A DNA stretch of 64,000 nt. It comes from Brevibacterium sp. CBA3109 (GTDB lineage Bacteria > Actinomycetota > Actinomycetes > Actinomycetales > Brevibacteriaceae). Shown here piece after piece: positions 9,284-17,731 of the stretch (its first letter is position 1; each line of letters opens with the position of its first letter). Location: NCBI RefSeq assembly GCF_040256645.1, contig NZ_CP158281.1, forward strand, positions 1,240,001-1,304,000. Reading direction: 5' to 3'. The translations under genes and the position numbers were made by a program. The notes beneath the pieces are model-generated. The model was given only the letters and a program-made list of their open reading frames with translations, was not told where the DNA came from and searched no databases.

Positions 9284-11635
9284 ATGAAAAGCACATCCGA
9301 AATCCACAACGACCAACGCCGCGAAGAAACGGGAAAGCCCGGCTCCGCTGGCAAAGACGCCGGCGCAAGTGCAGATGAAAGTGCGTCGCCTCGGTACAGC
9401 GTTCGCTACGAATCCAGTGTCACCCGTCTCGGCAGTGCATCTGCTGAGTGCGACCAAGCGCAGCTGAAGGTATTCGAACTCGGCGCTGGAGTCATCCTCG
9501 AGCAGGTCATCCAGCACCACGGAACCGATGTTCCTGATGGAGACGACCCGTACACGTTCGCCACGATTGCCGGCTCAGTCGAACGATGTCGAGAATCCTC
9601 AGGAGAGGAACGGGTCAGAGAGGCCGCGGAACGTGTGACCGTCAGCGATATTGCTTGGAATTCGGGACCGCTGGACGAATTCGATTTCGACCAGCCCTGC
9701 ACCGATCTCGTAGTCGTCGTCGACACACCGACGACAGTGATGCACTATGACGCCGAATTTGCGCAGAACGTTCGTACGCCGGAGGTTGAACCTGAACCCG
9801 AAACCGTTGAACCTCCGGACTTCCCTGGCTTCGACCCTGAAACCGACTTCTCACGTTGGATCCACGACAATGTGTTCACCGAGGACCTCGTTGAGATCTC
9901 CGCAATTTTTGGAACCTCCACGCCCCGCACATACCGGCGCCTTACCTCGGCGATGACGGTGATACACGGTCTCCCACTATTCGCCGACCGCGTCCGCGAC
10001 GGAGAATTCACCCAGGCCCACGTTGATGCCGCCGCCGACCTGTGCCAAACGGTTGCCATGCGTTTCCTGCCCCGACTGGACGAGCATCTCTCCGTCAGAA
10101 GAGCCGACGTGACGAGCGAGTACTTCCGAACCGCACTGCGTAAGAAGATTCAACTCCTCGAACCGGCAGAAGACCGGGCGGAGGCAGCCGCTCGTCGTCG
10201 TCGAGTAGATGTCGACACGTTCAAGGATGGAACCGCGTGCATGACGCTGACAGGTCCGGCGGCTGAGGTCCATGCCAGTTTTCAGCGCATCCAAGCCATG
10301 GCGCGAGCGATTCACGCAGGACAGACCAACACTTTCAATCTGGCGCCCGGTGTTGAAGTCGTCGACGAGCGCACCATCAGCAATCTCATGTTTGACATTG
10401 CAACCCGCCCACAGCCGAAGTTGAACATCAAGGTCAAGCGGATCGAACCGGTGACCGGAATCCAAAACACCTCCGAGTTCTCGCTTCTTGACGACAACGG
10501 GAATCCACTGTTCGACTTCGATGATCAAGGTGTCAGCGGGCTAACCGACTGTGCGAAAGGTACTGCAGGGTCAGCCTCGAGCAGCACGGCCTTTTCACCC
10601 GGCTCGCCACGGCAAGAAGAAATCGCCGAATATGATGTCACGGTTGGCATGCCCACCGACCAGTGGTGGATATCAAACCAAGCGGCCGTCGTGGTCACGG
10701 TTCCCTTCCTGACACTGGCCGGCGAATCCGAACTTCCGGGAACTCTGGCGGACGGTTCGCCGGTGCCAGCAGAGACCGCACGACGTATCGGGGCCCGTTC
10801 GAAAACGCTGACAAGAATACTGACAGATCCGGCAACTGGCACGCCCATTGACGCAAAGGCCACCACCTATCGGATTCCAAACGATGTTCGGAAAACACTG
10901 ATTGCAAAATGGGCGATCTGCACAGTACCGGGGTGCAGTCGACCAGCAGAGAAGTCAGAGATCGACCACATCATTCCCTTCGACCATGGACACACTGACC
11001 AGGGCGGGCTGACTCGATTCAGTAACTTGCATCCTTTGTGCAAAAAGCACCATGCGGTGAAGACTGCCCGAAATTACTCAGTGCGTATGCCAAAGTCTGG
11101 TCTGGTCGAATACGAGTTCTCTCATGGTGTGACGGCCACGGTCGCGGCTCCCGATCAGCCCGTCGACGCCGCTCAAGCGCTCGAGTTCTACGCACTCACT
11201 GAGGTCAGTCCTAGAAAGTGGCGGTTTCCGAAGGACAAAGTTCCTCCACCGCCGTACGTTTTGGAACTTATGCCAGGTGAGACAGCTATTCGAAAACGTG
11301 ACGAAGCGAGGCGGCGCGAATGGGAACGTGCTGACCAGCAGCGGCGCCTGCAGGAGAGCTATGACCTGGCGAGGGTCAAGCGCCGACAACTGATGATCGA
11401 TCGAATGTTGGATTGGGAAAACGCAGCATTCCAACGCTGCCTGCCGCAGGGGCCGAACCCTGTGACAATGAAACGACTACCGCGGGGTCGTCGCAGAATC
11501 CATCCCTACTACAGAACGAAGAAGTCAGCCGATAACCGGACTTCGAAGATCGAGTACGTTCTCATCAACAAGGCCTGGCGATCCGCACGCGTTCAATGGG
11601 AACACGATCTCGCGAATGATCCGCCACCGTTCTGA
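9284..11635 (+). CDS. DUF222 / HNH endonuclease domain protein (13E12-type)
   Basis: A 783-aa protein with an N-terminal to central DUF222 region (about residues 60-400, including SEYFRTALRKKIQLLEP and DVDTFKDGTACMTLTGPA) and a C-terminal HNH nuclease at about residues 540-590: CTVPGCSRPAEKSEIDHI ... LTRFSNLHPLCKKHH, giving the paired cysteines, the DH catalytic pair and the terminal Cys-x2-HH. An acidic Pro/Glu-rich insert lies near residues 165-185. A basic C-terminal tail of about 120 aa follows the HNH. These genes are repeated, mobile-looking families in actinobacteria (13E12 repeats); the biochemical role is unknown. The gene appears less GC-rich than its neighbours, its leader is AT-rich and it is followed by a microsatellite, consistent with transfer. 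Confidence 0.85.
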   Translation: MKSTSEIHNDQRREETGKPGSAGKDAGASADESASPRYSVRYESSVTRLGSASAECDQAQLKVFELGAGVILEQVIQHHGTDVPDGDDPYTFATIAGSVERCRESSGEERVREAAERVTVSDIAWNSGPLDEFDFDQPCTDLVVVVDTPTTVMHYDAEFAQNVRTPEVEPEPETVEPPDFPGFDPETDFSRWIHDNVFTEDLVEISAIFGTSTPRTYRRLTSAMTVIHGLPLFADRVRDGEFTQAHVDAAADLCQTVAMRFLPRLDEHLSVRRADVTSEYFRTALRKKIQLLEPAEDRAEAAARRRRVDVDTFKDGTACMTLTGPAAEVHASFQRIQAMARAIHAGQTNTFNLAPGVEVVDERTISNLMFDIATRPQPKLNIKVKRIEPVTGIQNTSEFSLLDDNGNPLFDFDDQGVSGLTDCAKGTAGSASSSTAFSPGSPRQEEIAEYDVTVGMPTDQWWISNQAAVVVTVPFLTLAGESELPGTLADGSPVPAETARRIGARSKTLTRILTDPATGTPIDAKATTYRIPNDVRKTLIAKWAICTVPGCSRPAEKSEIDHIIPFDHGHTDQGGLTRFSNLHPLCKKHHAVKTARNYSVRMPKSGLVEYEFSHGVTATVAAPDQPVDAAQALEFYALTEVSPRKWRFPKDKVPPPPYVLELMPGETAIRKRDEARRREWERADQQRRLQESYDLARVKRRQLMIDRMLDWENAAFQRCLPQGPNPVTMKRLPRGRRRIHPYYRTKKSADNRTSKIEYVLINKAWRSARVQWEHDLANDPPPF

Positions 11636-11695
11636 ACCACAGCAGAACTGTGCCAGCCAGGTGCAGACGCGAGGCTACTGAGCAGACCGGATCCG

Positions 11696-11804
11696 GCCAG
11701 ACCAGACCAGACCAGACCAGACCAGACCAGACCGGACCAGACCAGACCGGACCAGACCAGGCCAGACCGGACCAGACCAGACCAGACCAGACCAGACCAG
11801 ACCA
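11696..11804. repeat. ACCAG pentanucleotide microsatellite, 21 units
   Basis: 21 consecutive 5-bp units (11696-11800, mostly ACCAG with interspersed ACCGG and GCCAG) between the convergent ends of the HNH gene and the response regulator gene. All frames across it are open on both strands, which produces spurious ORFs. Confidence 0.95.
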
Positions 11805-11855
11805 TCATGAGGACATATCAGTGGTGATCTTCGGGCGTGAGCGGGCCGGTAACCT

Positions 11856-12542
11856 TCAGCTGATGCTGGATCCCTCGGTCAAGCCAGACCTCTCGACAAG
11901 GACAGCGATGCGGACTCGGTTGCTGGCATCGAATTTGACGTTCACTCGGTTGAGATGAGTCTTCACGGTGGCCTCGCTGGAATAGGTTGCCTCGGCGATC
12001 TCCCGATTCGACAACCCCTGTGCGACGAGGACGGCGATCTCACGTTCTTTCGCTGTCAGTGTGGAGATGAGCTCGGCAGCTTCGCGTTTGGTCCGATTGT
12101 CTTGTTTGGACGTGATGGCTCTGATGATTCTCAACGTGGCCTGTGGTGCCAGAATCGACTCGCCGGAGTGAACCTTCCTGATGGCCTCGGCGAGCTCCGC
12201 AGGACCGATGTCCTTGAGGAGGAAGCCACTGGCGCCCGCTTCAAGAGCGCCGAAGAGATAGTCATCAGAATCGAAACTGGTGAGAGCAATGACCTTGGGC
12301 GGTCGCACACTGTTGGTCAACCGTTGTGTCGCCTCGATGCCGCCGATTCCCGGCATCCGCACATCCATGAGCACGATGTCCGGGAAATGCAGCGAGGCTT
12401 GCTCCAGCGCCCCTTCACCATTGACAGCGGTTCCGACCGTGTCAATGTCGTCAGCGACCTGAAGTATGGCCTTGAGACCAGTCAGCACCATCGAGTCATT
12501 GTCGACGAGGAGGACACGAATGCTGGGAGAAGTCTGAGCCAT
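11856..12542 (-). CDS. NarL/LuxR-family response regulator
   Basis: A 228-aa two-domain response regulator. The receiver has the acidic pocket VDND near residues 13-16, the phospho-acceptor Asp60 in VLMDVRMPG and the Lys in FLLKD; the C-terminal HTH_LuxR domain holds LTAKEREIAVLVAQGLSNREIAE and VKTHLNRVNVKF. It is the partner of the histidine kinase encoded 109 bp upstream on the same strand. It acts in the cytoplasm as a transcription regulator; targets are unknown. Confidence 0.92.
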   Translation of the reverse strand: MAQTSPSIRVLLVDNDSMVLTGLKAILQVADDIDTVGTAVNGEGALEQASLHFPDIVLMDVRMPGIGGIEATQRLTNSVRPPKVIALTSFDSDDYLFGALEAGASGFLLKDIGPAELAEAIRKVHSGESILAPQATLRIIRAITSKQDNRTKREAAELISTLTAKEREIAVLVAQGLSNREIAEATYSSEATVKTHLNRVNVKFDASNRVRIAVLVERSGLTEGSSIS

Positions 12543-12651
12543 GAAAACAGACTACAGGAGGCCTAGGACACGGGAGTGGTGGAACTGTGCGGGCACCGCA
12601 TCGGCAGAGAAGAGTTACCACGAACGGACGCCGTCTGGCAGGTGAGAAGCC

Positions 12652-14202
12652 TCAGCGCTGAGGCTGGCGTTCGAACGGTGGGAAGGACACGTCCACGACG
12701 AAAAAACTCTCACGAGGACCGATATCGACCGTGCCCGAGAGCATGTGCGCCCTCTCACGAATCCCCTCAAGCCCGGCTCCCGAACCGCTCGTCGACAAGA
12801 CTGAGTCTGAATCTCGGTTCGTCGTGGCCGTCGGCAGTGAGTTCGAGACGACGATGCGTGCTCCTTGATTCGCTGAAACGCTCAGGTTCAGATCCACAGG
12901 TGCGTCCGGGGAGTGCTTCAACGCGTTCGTCAGCGACTCCTGCACAATGCGATAGACCGCACGGTCAAGCACCGTGGGAGCACTCTCAACGTCCTGCAAG
13001 ATGATTGACGGACGAATCTGGGTGCCGGTTGCCTGTACCGAAGCGATGAGCTGCGGAATGGAATCCATGGACGCCAGGCTCGGCGGGGTCGATGTCGGTC
13101 CCAGTTGGCTGTGCTCACTCAAGGTTCCTTCACGCACACCACCGACGAGGTGGCGCAGATCTTCCAGCGAGGCACGTGCTTCTCGCCGCAGCGCGGAGGC
13201 GACAGTTGCCACCTCGGCGTCGTCCTGGGTTCCGACTTCCAGGGCGCTGGAGTGCAGGGAGATGACGGACAAGCGGTGGGAGAGGGTGTCGTGAAGCTCC
13301 CGGGCCAGGCGATTGCGCTCGGACTGACGAGCGAGTTCCGAGGTCAGCGATTCGCTGCGTTCGGCCTCACGCTGGGCGATCGTCTCGACTGCCCTCATTC
13401 TGCGAGTCCGACGCAGCAGCAGCCCGAACCCGATGCTCACGCCGAGTCCAACGACACCAACGATGATCGTCATCAGGTTCATGGCCAGCAGAGAGTCCGT
13501 AGACGGGGCAGAAGCCTCGGCGTCGGTGATCACCGCTGGATCTCCCACAATCATGATCCCGAATGGGTTGAGCTCGGGCGGCAGGAGGCAGTGGCGTATC
13601 ACTCCGGCGGCGATGAGCGCCGACCCGATGACGGAGGTGACGAGCATCCGCACTCGGGGCCCACGAACGACGACATGGAACATGCCGATGAGGAGCAGAA
13701 GACCATCGCCCCAGCCCGCCGCGAGGAGCGCACCGACGATGAACGGGACGAGAGGCCACCGACGACGCAAGAAGACGCTGAGCCAGACGAGACTCAGCAG
13801 TAAGACTACGACGATTCCCGTGTTCGTGAGCTCACCGTTGCTGCCGTAGGCCCACGGGTTCGCCTGCAGCGCCATCGCTGAAATGACCAAGCCCGTCACA
13901 TAGGCGGCAACGCCGACGAGGATGCTCACCGCCAGCTGGACTCCGTGCCCGAGGTGCCGTTTGCGGTCGGGACGCGAGGCGACAGGGGGACGCGAGGCAA
14001 CAGGGGGAGGTGAGGCCACATGACCATCTGCACGGGCAGCCGCCGGAGCCGACTGCCGGGGGTTCTGGGACGTGGTGTGAGGTGCTGTGGGAGCAGCAGG
14101 CATTGGTGGCTGGGCCGGCCTCGGTGGGACGGGGGAGCCATGATGCGGCGGTGGAAGCGGATGTCCTGTCACAACAGGAATCGTAACCGCACGGACTGAC
14201 AC
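12652..14202 (-). CDS. sensor histidine kinase (HisKA_3 / NarL-partner type) with Pro-rich N-terminus
   Basis: A 516-aa membrane histidine kinase. Residues 1-80 are Pro/Ala-rich with a repeated PPVASRP unit and look disordered. Membrane segments lie at about residues 90-260, followed by the H-box RLARELHDTLSHRLS with phospho-acceptor His304, the N-box VYRIVQESLTNALKH and the G-box GAGLEGIRERAHMLSG. No recognised extracellular sensor domain is visible. Begins with a GTG at 14202; a shorter start after the Pro-rich stretch is possible. Divergent from the DUF4352 gene, sharing a 190-bp promoter region, so that protein may be regulated by or cooperate with this system. Confidence 0.88.
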   Translation of the reverse strand: MSVRAVTIPVVTGHPLPPPHHGSPVPPRPAQPPMPAAPTAPHTTSQNPRQSAPAAARADGHVASPPPVASRPPVASRPDRKRHLGHGVQLAVSILVGVAAYVTGLVISAMALQANPWAYGSNGELTNTGIVVVLLLSLVWLSVFLRRRWPLVPFIVGALLAAGWGDGLLLLIGMFHVVVRGPRVRMLVTSVIGSALIAAGVIRHCLLPPELNPFGIMIVGDPAVITDAEASAPSTDSLLAMNLMTIIVGVVGLGVSIGFGLLLRRTRRMRAVETIAQREAERSESLTSELARQSERNRLARELHDTLSHRLSVISLHSSALEVGTQDDAEVATVASALRREARASLEDLRHLVGGVREGTLSEHSQLGPTSTPPSLASMDSIPQLIASVQATGTQIRPSIILQDVESAPTVLDRAVYRIVQESLTNALKHSPDAPVDLNLSVSANQGARIVVSNSLPTATTNRDSDSVLSTSGSGAGLEGIRERAHMLSGTVDIGPRESFFVVDVSFPPFERQPQR

Positions 14203-14391
14203 CAGAGGTCAACCATCAGGATACCGTCGCCTGGCCGATCGATGATCGAGGTCGATCCGATCGGTTGATGTTCGTTCTTCGCCGAGGCGAAATGCTGAAG
14301 GGGTATCAACGCGAACCTCGCTATTTCCCTTGCGCCCGCCATTTCGAACCGCCTCGCAGCGGAGTGCGGCGCTCATCTTCAAAGGAGCATG

Positions 14392-15249
14392 ATGTCCACT
14401 CATAACGATCCTCACGTGCAACCCGGTGCCCAGCCTCAAACACAGCCCGGTGCCCAGCCCCAAACACAGCCTGATACCCATGCGCAAGGCCCCACCTATC
14501 GCGTGCCCGGCCCGCAGATGACTGATCCGCAGGCGTCGGGGTACCCAGGTGCTGCCTATCCGGGCACCGGCACAGCAGGACCCGGTGGGTACGGTCCAGG
14601 CGCGAATGGTCCCGGCAATTCGGGACAGAAGCCGCCGAAACGGAAGAAGCCGCTGCTCAAGCGCTGGTGGTTCTGGATCGTTCTCATTCTGGTCGTCGTC
14701 GTCATCGGCAGTGCCATCTCCGGCGGGGGAGACGATGCGACAGAGAACACCGAATCATCCGCTGCCGTCGCCGAGGATGAGGAAGCAGGCGGGGACAAGG
14801 CGAAGGAAGAACCAGCCGCAGGCGAGCCAGCTGCAGAGGACGCTGCCGCCAGCTATGGCATCGGCGATGCGGTGGCTGCCGACGATTGGGAAGTCACCGT
14901 CAACTCCGTCAAGGACGGTATCTCCTCTGTCGGTGACGAGTTCATGGGAACAGAAGCTCAGGGACAGTTCGTCGTCGTCGACCTGTCCGTGAAGAACACG
15001 GCTTCAGCACCGGACTTCTTCTGGGAAGACAACATCAAGCTCGGCGACGAATCCGGGAACACCTATTCCGCGGATTCGGAAGCCGGACTCTATGCGGCAG
15101 AGGATTCCATCCTCTTCGCCGAAGAGATCAACCCGGGCAACACAGCCAAGGGAGTGCTCGTCTTCGACGTCCCCGCCGATGTCTCACCGGACAAACTCAC
15201 ATTCGAAGGCGGACTCTTCTCCGACCCGATCGAGATCTCACTCGGCTGA
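14392..15249 (+). CDS. DUF4352 domain membrane-anchored protein
   Basis: A 285-aa protein with a cytoplasmic Gln/Pro/Gly-rich N-terminus containing a repeated PGAQPQTQ unit, a basic stretch (KRKKPLLKR), one transmembrane helix (residues about 88-108), an acidic Glu/Ala-rich spacer and an extracytoplasmic DUF4352 (telokin-like, Ig-fold) domain at about residues 155-280 with YGIGDAV and GQFVVVDLSVKNT. Such proteins are thought to be surface or envelope-stress proteins; the function is not established. AAAGGAG ends at 14387, favouring the second of two adjacent ATGs (14392 rather than 14389). It lies between two two-component systems and ends at a strong terminator. Confidence 0.82.
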   Translation: MSTHNDPHVQPGAQPQTQPGAQPQTQPDTHAQGPTYRVPGPQMTDPQASGYPGAAYPGTGTAGPGGYGPGANGPGNSGQKPPKRKKPLLKRWWFWIVLILVVVVIGSAISGGGDDATENTESSAAVAEDEEAGGDKAKEEPAAGEPAAEDAAASYGIGDAVAADDWEVTVNSVKDGISSVGDEFMGTEAQGQFVVVDLSVKNTASAPDFFWEDNIKLGDESGNTYSADSEAGLYAAEDSILFAEEINPGNTAKGVLVFDVPADVSPDKLTFEGGLFSDPIEISLG

Positions 15250-15256
15250 GCGACGT

Positions 15257-15296
15257 GATCGGATCAGGCTGAACACGATCGGATCAGGTTGAACAG
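15257..15296. repeat. 20-bp tandem duplication just after the stop codon
   Basis: Two copies (15257-15276 and 15277-15296) differing at 2 of 20 positions, beginning 8 bp after the DUF4352 gene's stop. Confidence 0.8.
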
Positions 15297-15300
15297 CTGG

Positions 15301-15338
15301 CAGAAGCCAGAGACCACCTCGGCGGTCTCTGGCTTCTG
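15301..15338 (+). terminator. Rho-independent-type terminator after the DUF4352 gene
   Basis: A perfect 15-bp stem (15301-15315 with 15324-15338) around an 8-nt loop, followed by a short pyrimidine-rich run (CTTTCCCATTTT). Confidence 0.85.
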
Positions 15339-15411
15339 CTTTCCCATTTTCCGATTCGCAGCGGTGCAGGCTCGGAACTCTCACCGGACGCATAGCCGTG
15401 TTTGCTAATGT

Positions 15412-15428
15412 CACACTGACGTAGTGTG
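15412..15428. promoter_or_regulatory. palindrome upstream of the DesK/DesR-like operon
   Basis: CACACT-GACGT-AGTGTG, perfect 6-bp arms about 57 bp before the kinase start codon. The position suits an operator or promoter element; the binding protein is unknown. Confidence 0.5.
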
Positions 15429-15484
15429 CCAAGTGATTCGATCTTTCAGGTCGGCTCAAGGCCGCAGAAGGAGAACCGGAATTC

Positions 15485-16906
15485 GTGCTGTTCAGCAAGC
15501 TGTTCGACAGATTTCTGCCACCAGACCGCAGATTCAATCCTGAGGCCCTGGCCTGGGTGGCGGTGATCTTCACTGCCATCGTAATGCTCGCCGTCGAATC
15601 CTCGATCGCGGTGGGAGTCCATGAAGTTCCCGTTGCCCTGGCGTTCATCGTAACCGTGATCCACGCGGGGTCGATGCCGCTGTCGATGTTGCGTCCACTC
15701 TTCGGTGCGATCGTCTCCGTTATCGCCTGCGGTGTCCTGCCGCTGCTCGGCCCGTATCTTTCAGGTGCACCTTGGCCGTGGATGGTGCCGATGATGATCA
15801 CTCAAACCCTCATCATCCTCATCGTCGGACTTCGTGCCCACTGGGGTGTGGCTTTAGCCGCGTTGTTGGCGAGCATCGCGATCTCTGCGGCCGCGGCCGT
15901 CTTCGGGCACATTCAGTACCCCGAAAGCAGGTCGGATTCCGCGATCGTCAACATCGTCGTCTTCTCCTGTATCGCCGGTGGCTTCTATGTGGCTGCAGTC
16001 ATCGTCCAGCAGTGGCATCTGATCCGATCGCAGCTGCTGCAAGAACAGGAGAACACTGCAGAGGAACATTCGAAGCGCGTCGTCGTCGAGGAGAAGACGC
16101 GGATTGCCCGTGAACTGCACGACATCGTCGCCCACAGCATGTCGATCATCAATATCCAGGCCTCGAGCGCACCGTTCCGCCATCCCAACATCGATTCGGA
16201 CGTGGAGAAGGAGTTCGAAGACATCTCTGTCTCCGCACGTCATGCCCTCACCGAGATGCGAGGGCTGCTGGGCGTGCTGCGCAATGACGATTCGGGCCAG
16301 GAGCTCGCGCCCCAGCCGAAGTTCTCCGAAGTCGAGGGCCTGGTGAAGAAGGCACAGCAGGCCGGAGTCAACGTCACCATGGAACGCAGCGGGGAACCGC
16401 TCGATCACAGCCTGCGCGACAGCACAGGGCTGGCCGGATATCGCATCGTCCAGGAGGCGCTGAGCAACGCCATCCGTCACGCCGCCGAATCACAGATCCA
16501 CATCAAGGTCGACAGCGGCGGCACTGCCCTGTGGATCAACGTCGTCAACACTGCTGGAAAAGGCCCGACGGAAGCGGCGAAGAACGAGGCTCACCGTCAT
16601 CAGGGCCTCATTGGGATGCGGGAACGTGCCGCCTCGGTCGGAGGGGAACTCCGGACCGGCTGGAGCAGCGGCGGCGGTTTCGAAGTAGAGGCCGTGCTGC
16701 CGCTGGCAGTGGCCGATTCGCGCAAGGGTGATTCGGACACGAGCAAATCTCGCAAGGCTGACTCACTCAAGGCTGACCCACACAAGACCAGCGGTCGCGA
16801 GGTTCTCACCGGCACGGGCGCAGGCGCCACAGCCAAAAACGACACGGGCGCAGATGCAGATGACACGGCAGATCAATCGCCGGGTGACGAGAGGAGCAAC
16901 GCGTGA
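15485..16906 (+). CDS. sensor histidine kinase, DesK-like
   Basis: A 473-aa histidine kinase with about five to six membrane helices in residues 15-170 and no sizeable extracellular loop, like the membrane-sensing DesK group. H-box ARELHDIVAHSMS with phospho-acceptor His212, N-box YRIVQEALSNAIRHA, G-box GLIGMRERAASVGGEL. The last about 60 aa form a charged, repeat-like tail (KADSLKADPHK ... TGADADDTADQ) not seen in typical members. The GTG start at 15485 has AGAAGGAG upstream. Its stop overlaps the response regulator start (GTGA), so the two are translationally coupled, and a fatty acid desaturase follows. A sensor of membrane fluidity is the inferred role. Confidence 0.9.
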   Translation: MLFSKLFDRFLPPDRRFNPEALAWVAVIFTAIVMLAVESSIAVGVHEVPVALAFIVTVIHAGSMPLSMLRPLFGAIVSVIACGVLPLLGPYLSGAPWPWMVPMMITQTLIILIVGLRAHWGVALAALLASIAISAAAAVFGHIQYPESRSDSAIVNIVVFSCIAGGFYVAAVIVQQWHLIRSQLLQEQENTAEEHSKRVVVEEKTRIARELHDIVAHSMSIINIQASSAPFRHPNIDSDVEKEFEDISVSARHALTEMRGLLGVLRNDDSGQELAPQPKFSEVEGLVKKAQQAGVNVTMERSGEPLDHSLRDSTGLAGYRIVQEALSNAIRHAAESQIHIKVDSGGTALWINVVNTAGKGPTEAAKNEAHRHQGLIGMRERAASVGGELRTGWSSGGGFEVEAVLPLAVADSRKGDSDTSKSRKADSLKADPHKTSGREVLTGTGAGATAKNDTGADADDTADQSPGDERSNA

Positions 16907-17646
16907 TTCGCATTGTGATTGCTGATGATCATGCAATGGTTCGAGCCGGCTTCGCGGCGCTGCTAGACGCGCACCCCGACATCGAGGTGGTGGGCCAGGC
17001 ACAGGACGGCGTCGAATGCGTCAGCCTCGTTGCCGAGCTGAAACCCGACATCGTACTCATGGATGTGCGCATGCCGGGACTCGACGGCATCGAAGCCACC
17101 CGTGAGATCCTCTCGGCTTGGTCTCGGCAGACCACGAACCCGCAAACGCCGAAGTCGACGTTGAGCGCCAAGGATACGAGTGCCAAGGATACGAGCGCCA
17201 TCGGCGATGACGTTCCGCGCATCATTATGCTCACGACCTTCGACATCGACGACTATGTCTTCGATGCGATCCGTGCCGGTGCCAGTGGCTTCCTCCTCAA
17301 AGATGCCCCACCCAGTGAACTCGCCGAGGCGGTGCGGGTGGTGGCCTCTGGTGATGGCCTGCTGGCCCCGAGCGTCACCCGTCGCGTCATCGAGCACTTC
17401 GCCGCAGGACCGCAGCAATCGAATGCTGCCGCCCTGCCCGACCTCACCGACCGCGAACGCGAGATCCTGGTGCTGGTGGCACGCGGAGAGACGAACTCAG
17501 AGATCGCGGCCTCACTGTTCATCGCCATGCAGACGGTCAAGACTCATGTCTCGAGGATCCTCTACAAACTCGACGCCCGAGACCGTGCTCAAGCAGTCAT
17601 CGCCGCCTACGAGTCCGGGCTCGTAGTGCCCGGCGCACAGGTCTGA
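16903..17646 (+). CDS. NarL/LuxR-family response regulator, DesR-like, with receiver insertion
   Basis: A 247-aa response regulator. The acidic pair (IADDH), phospho-acceptor Asp54 (VLMDVRMPG) and Lys (FLLKD) are present, as is the LuxR-type HTH (LTDREREILVLVARGETNSEIAA ... VKTHVSRILYKL). About 25-30 extra residues interrupt the receiver between helix 3 and strand 4 (near residues 75-103), including a doubled AKDTS unit encoded by a 15-bp tandem repeat. The kinase gene overlaps it by 4 nt, and the desaturase gene starts 86 bp downstream after a strong palindrome. Confidence 0.92.
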   Translation: MIRIVIADDHAMVRAGFAALLDAHPDIEVVGQAQDGVECVSLVAELKPDIVLMDVRMPGLDGIEATREILSAWSRQTTNPQTPKSTLSAKDTSAKDTSAIGDDVPRIIMLTTFDIDDYVFDAIRAGASGFLLKDAPPSELAEAVRVVASGDGLLAPSVTRRVIEHFAAGPQQSNAAALPDLTDREREILVLVARGETNSEIAASLFIAMQTVKTHVSRILYKLDARDRAQAVIAAYESGLVVPGAQV

Positions 17647-17652
17647 TCGGCC

Positions 17653-17674
17653 ACCCCCTACCCGAGTAGGGGGT
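17653..17674. promoter_or_regulatory. 22-bp palindrome between the response regulator and desaturase genes
   Basis: ACCCCCTAC-CCGA-GTAGGGGGT: perfect 9-bp arms with a 4-nt centre. No T-run follows, which argues against a simple terminator, and it sits about 58 bp before the desaturase start. Candidate operator for the adjacent NarL-type regulator, or an mRNA hairpin separating the two genes. Confidence 0.6.
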
Positions 17675-17731
17675 GAAATACGGTGCTCTGGGGTGACGCC
17701 AGATCTATGGCCCGCCTCGTACTGTGAGTAT

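Noticed and set aside
11650-11958. ORFs on both strands through the pentanucleotide tract
   Set aside because: A 5-bp repeat without stop codons opens all frames; the predicted proteins are just DQTRP- or WSGLV-type repeats.
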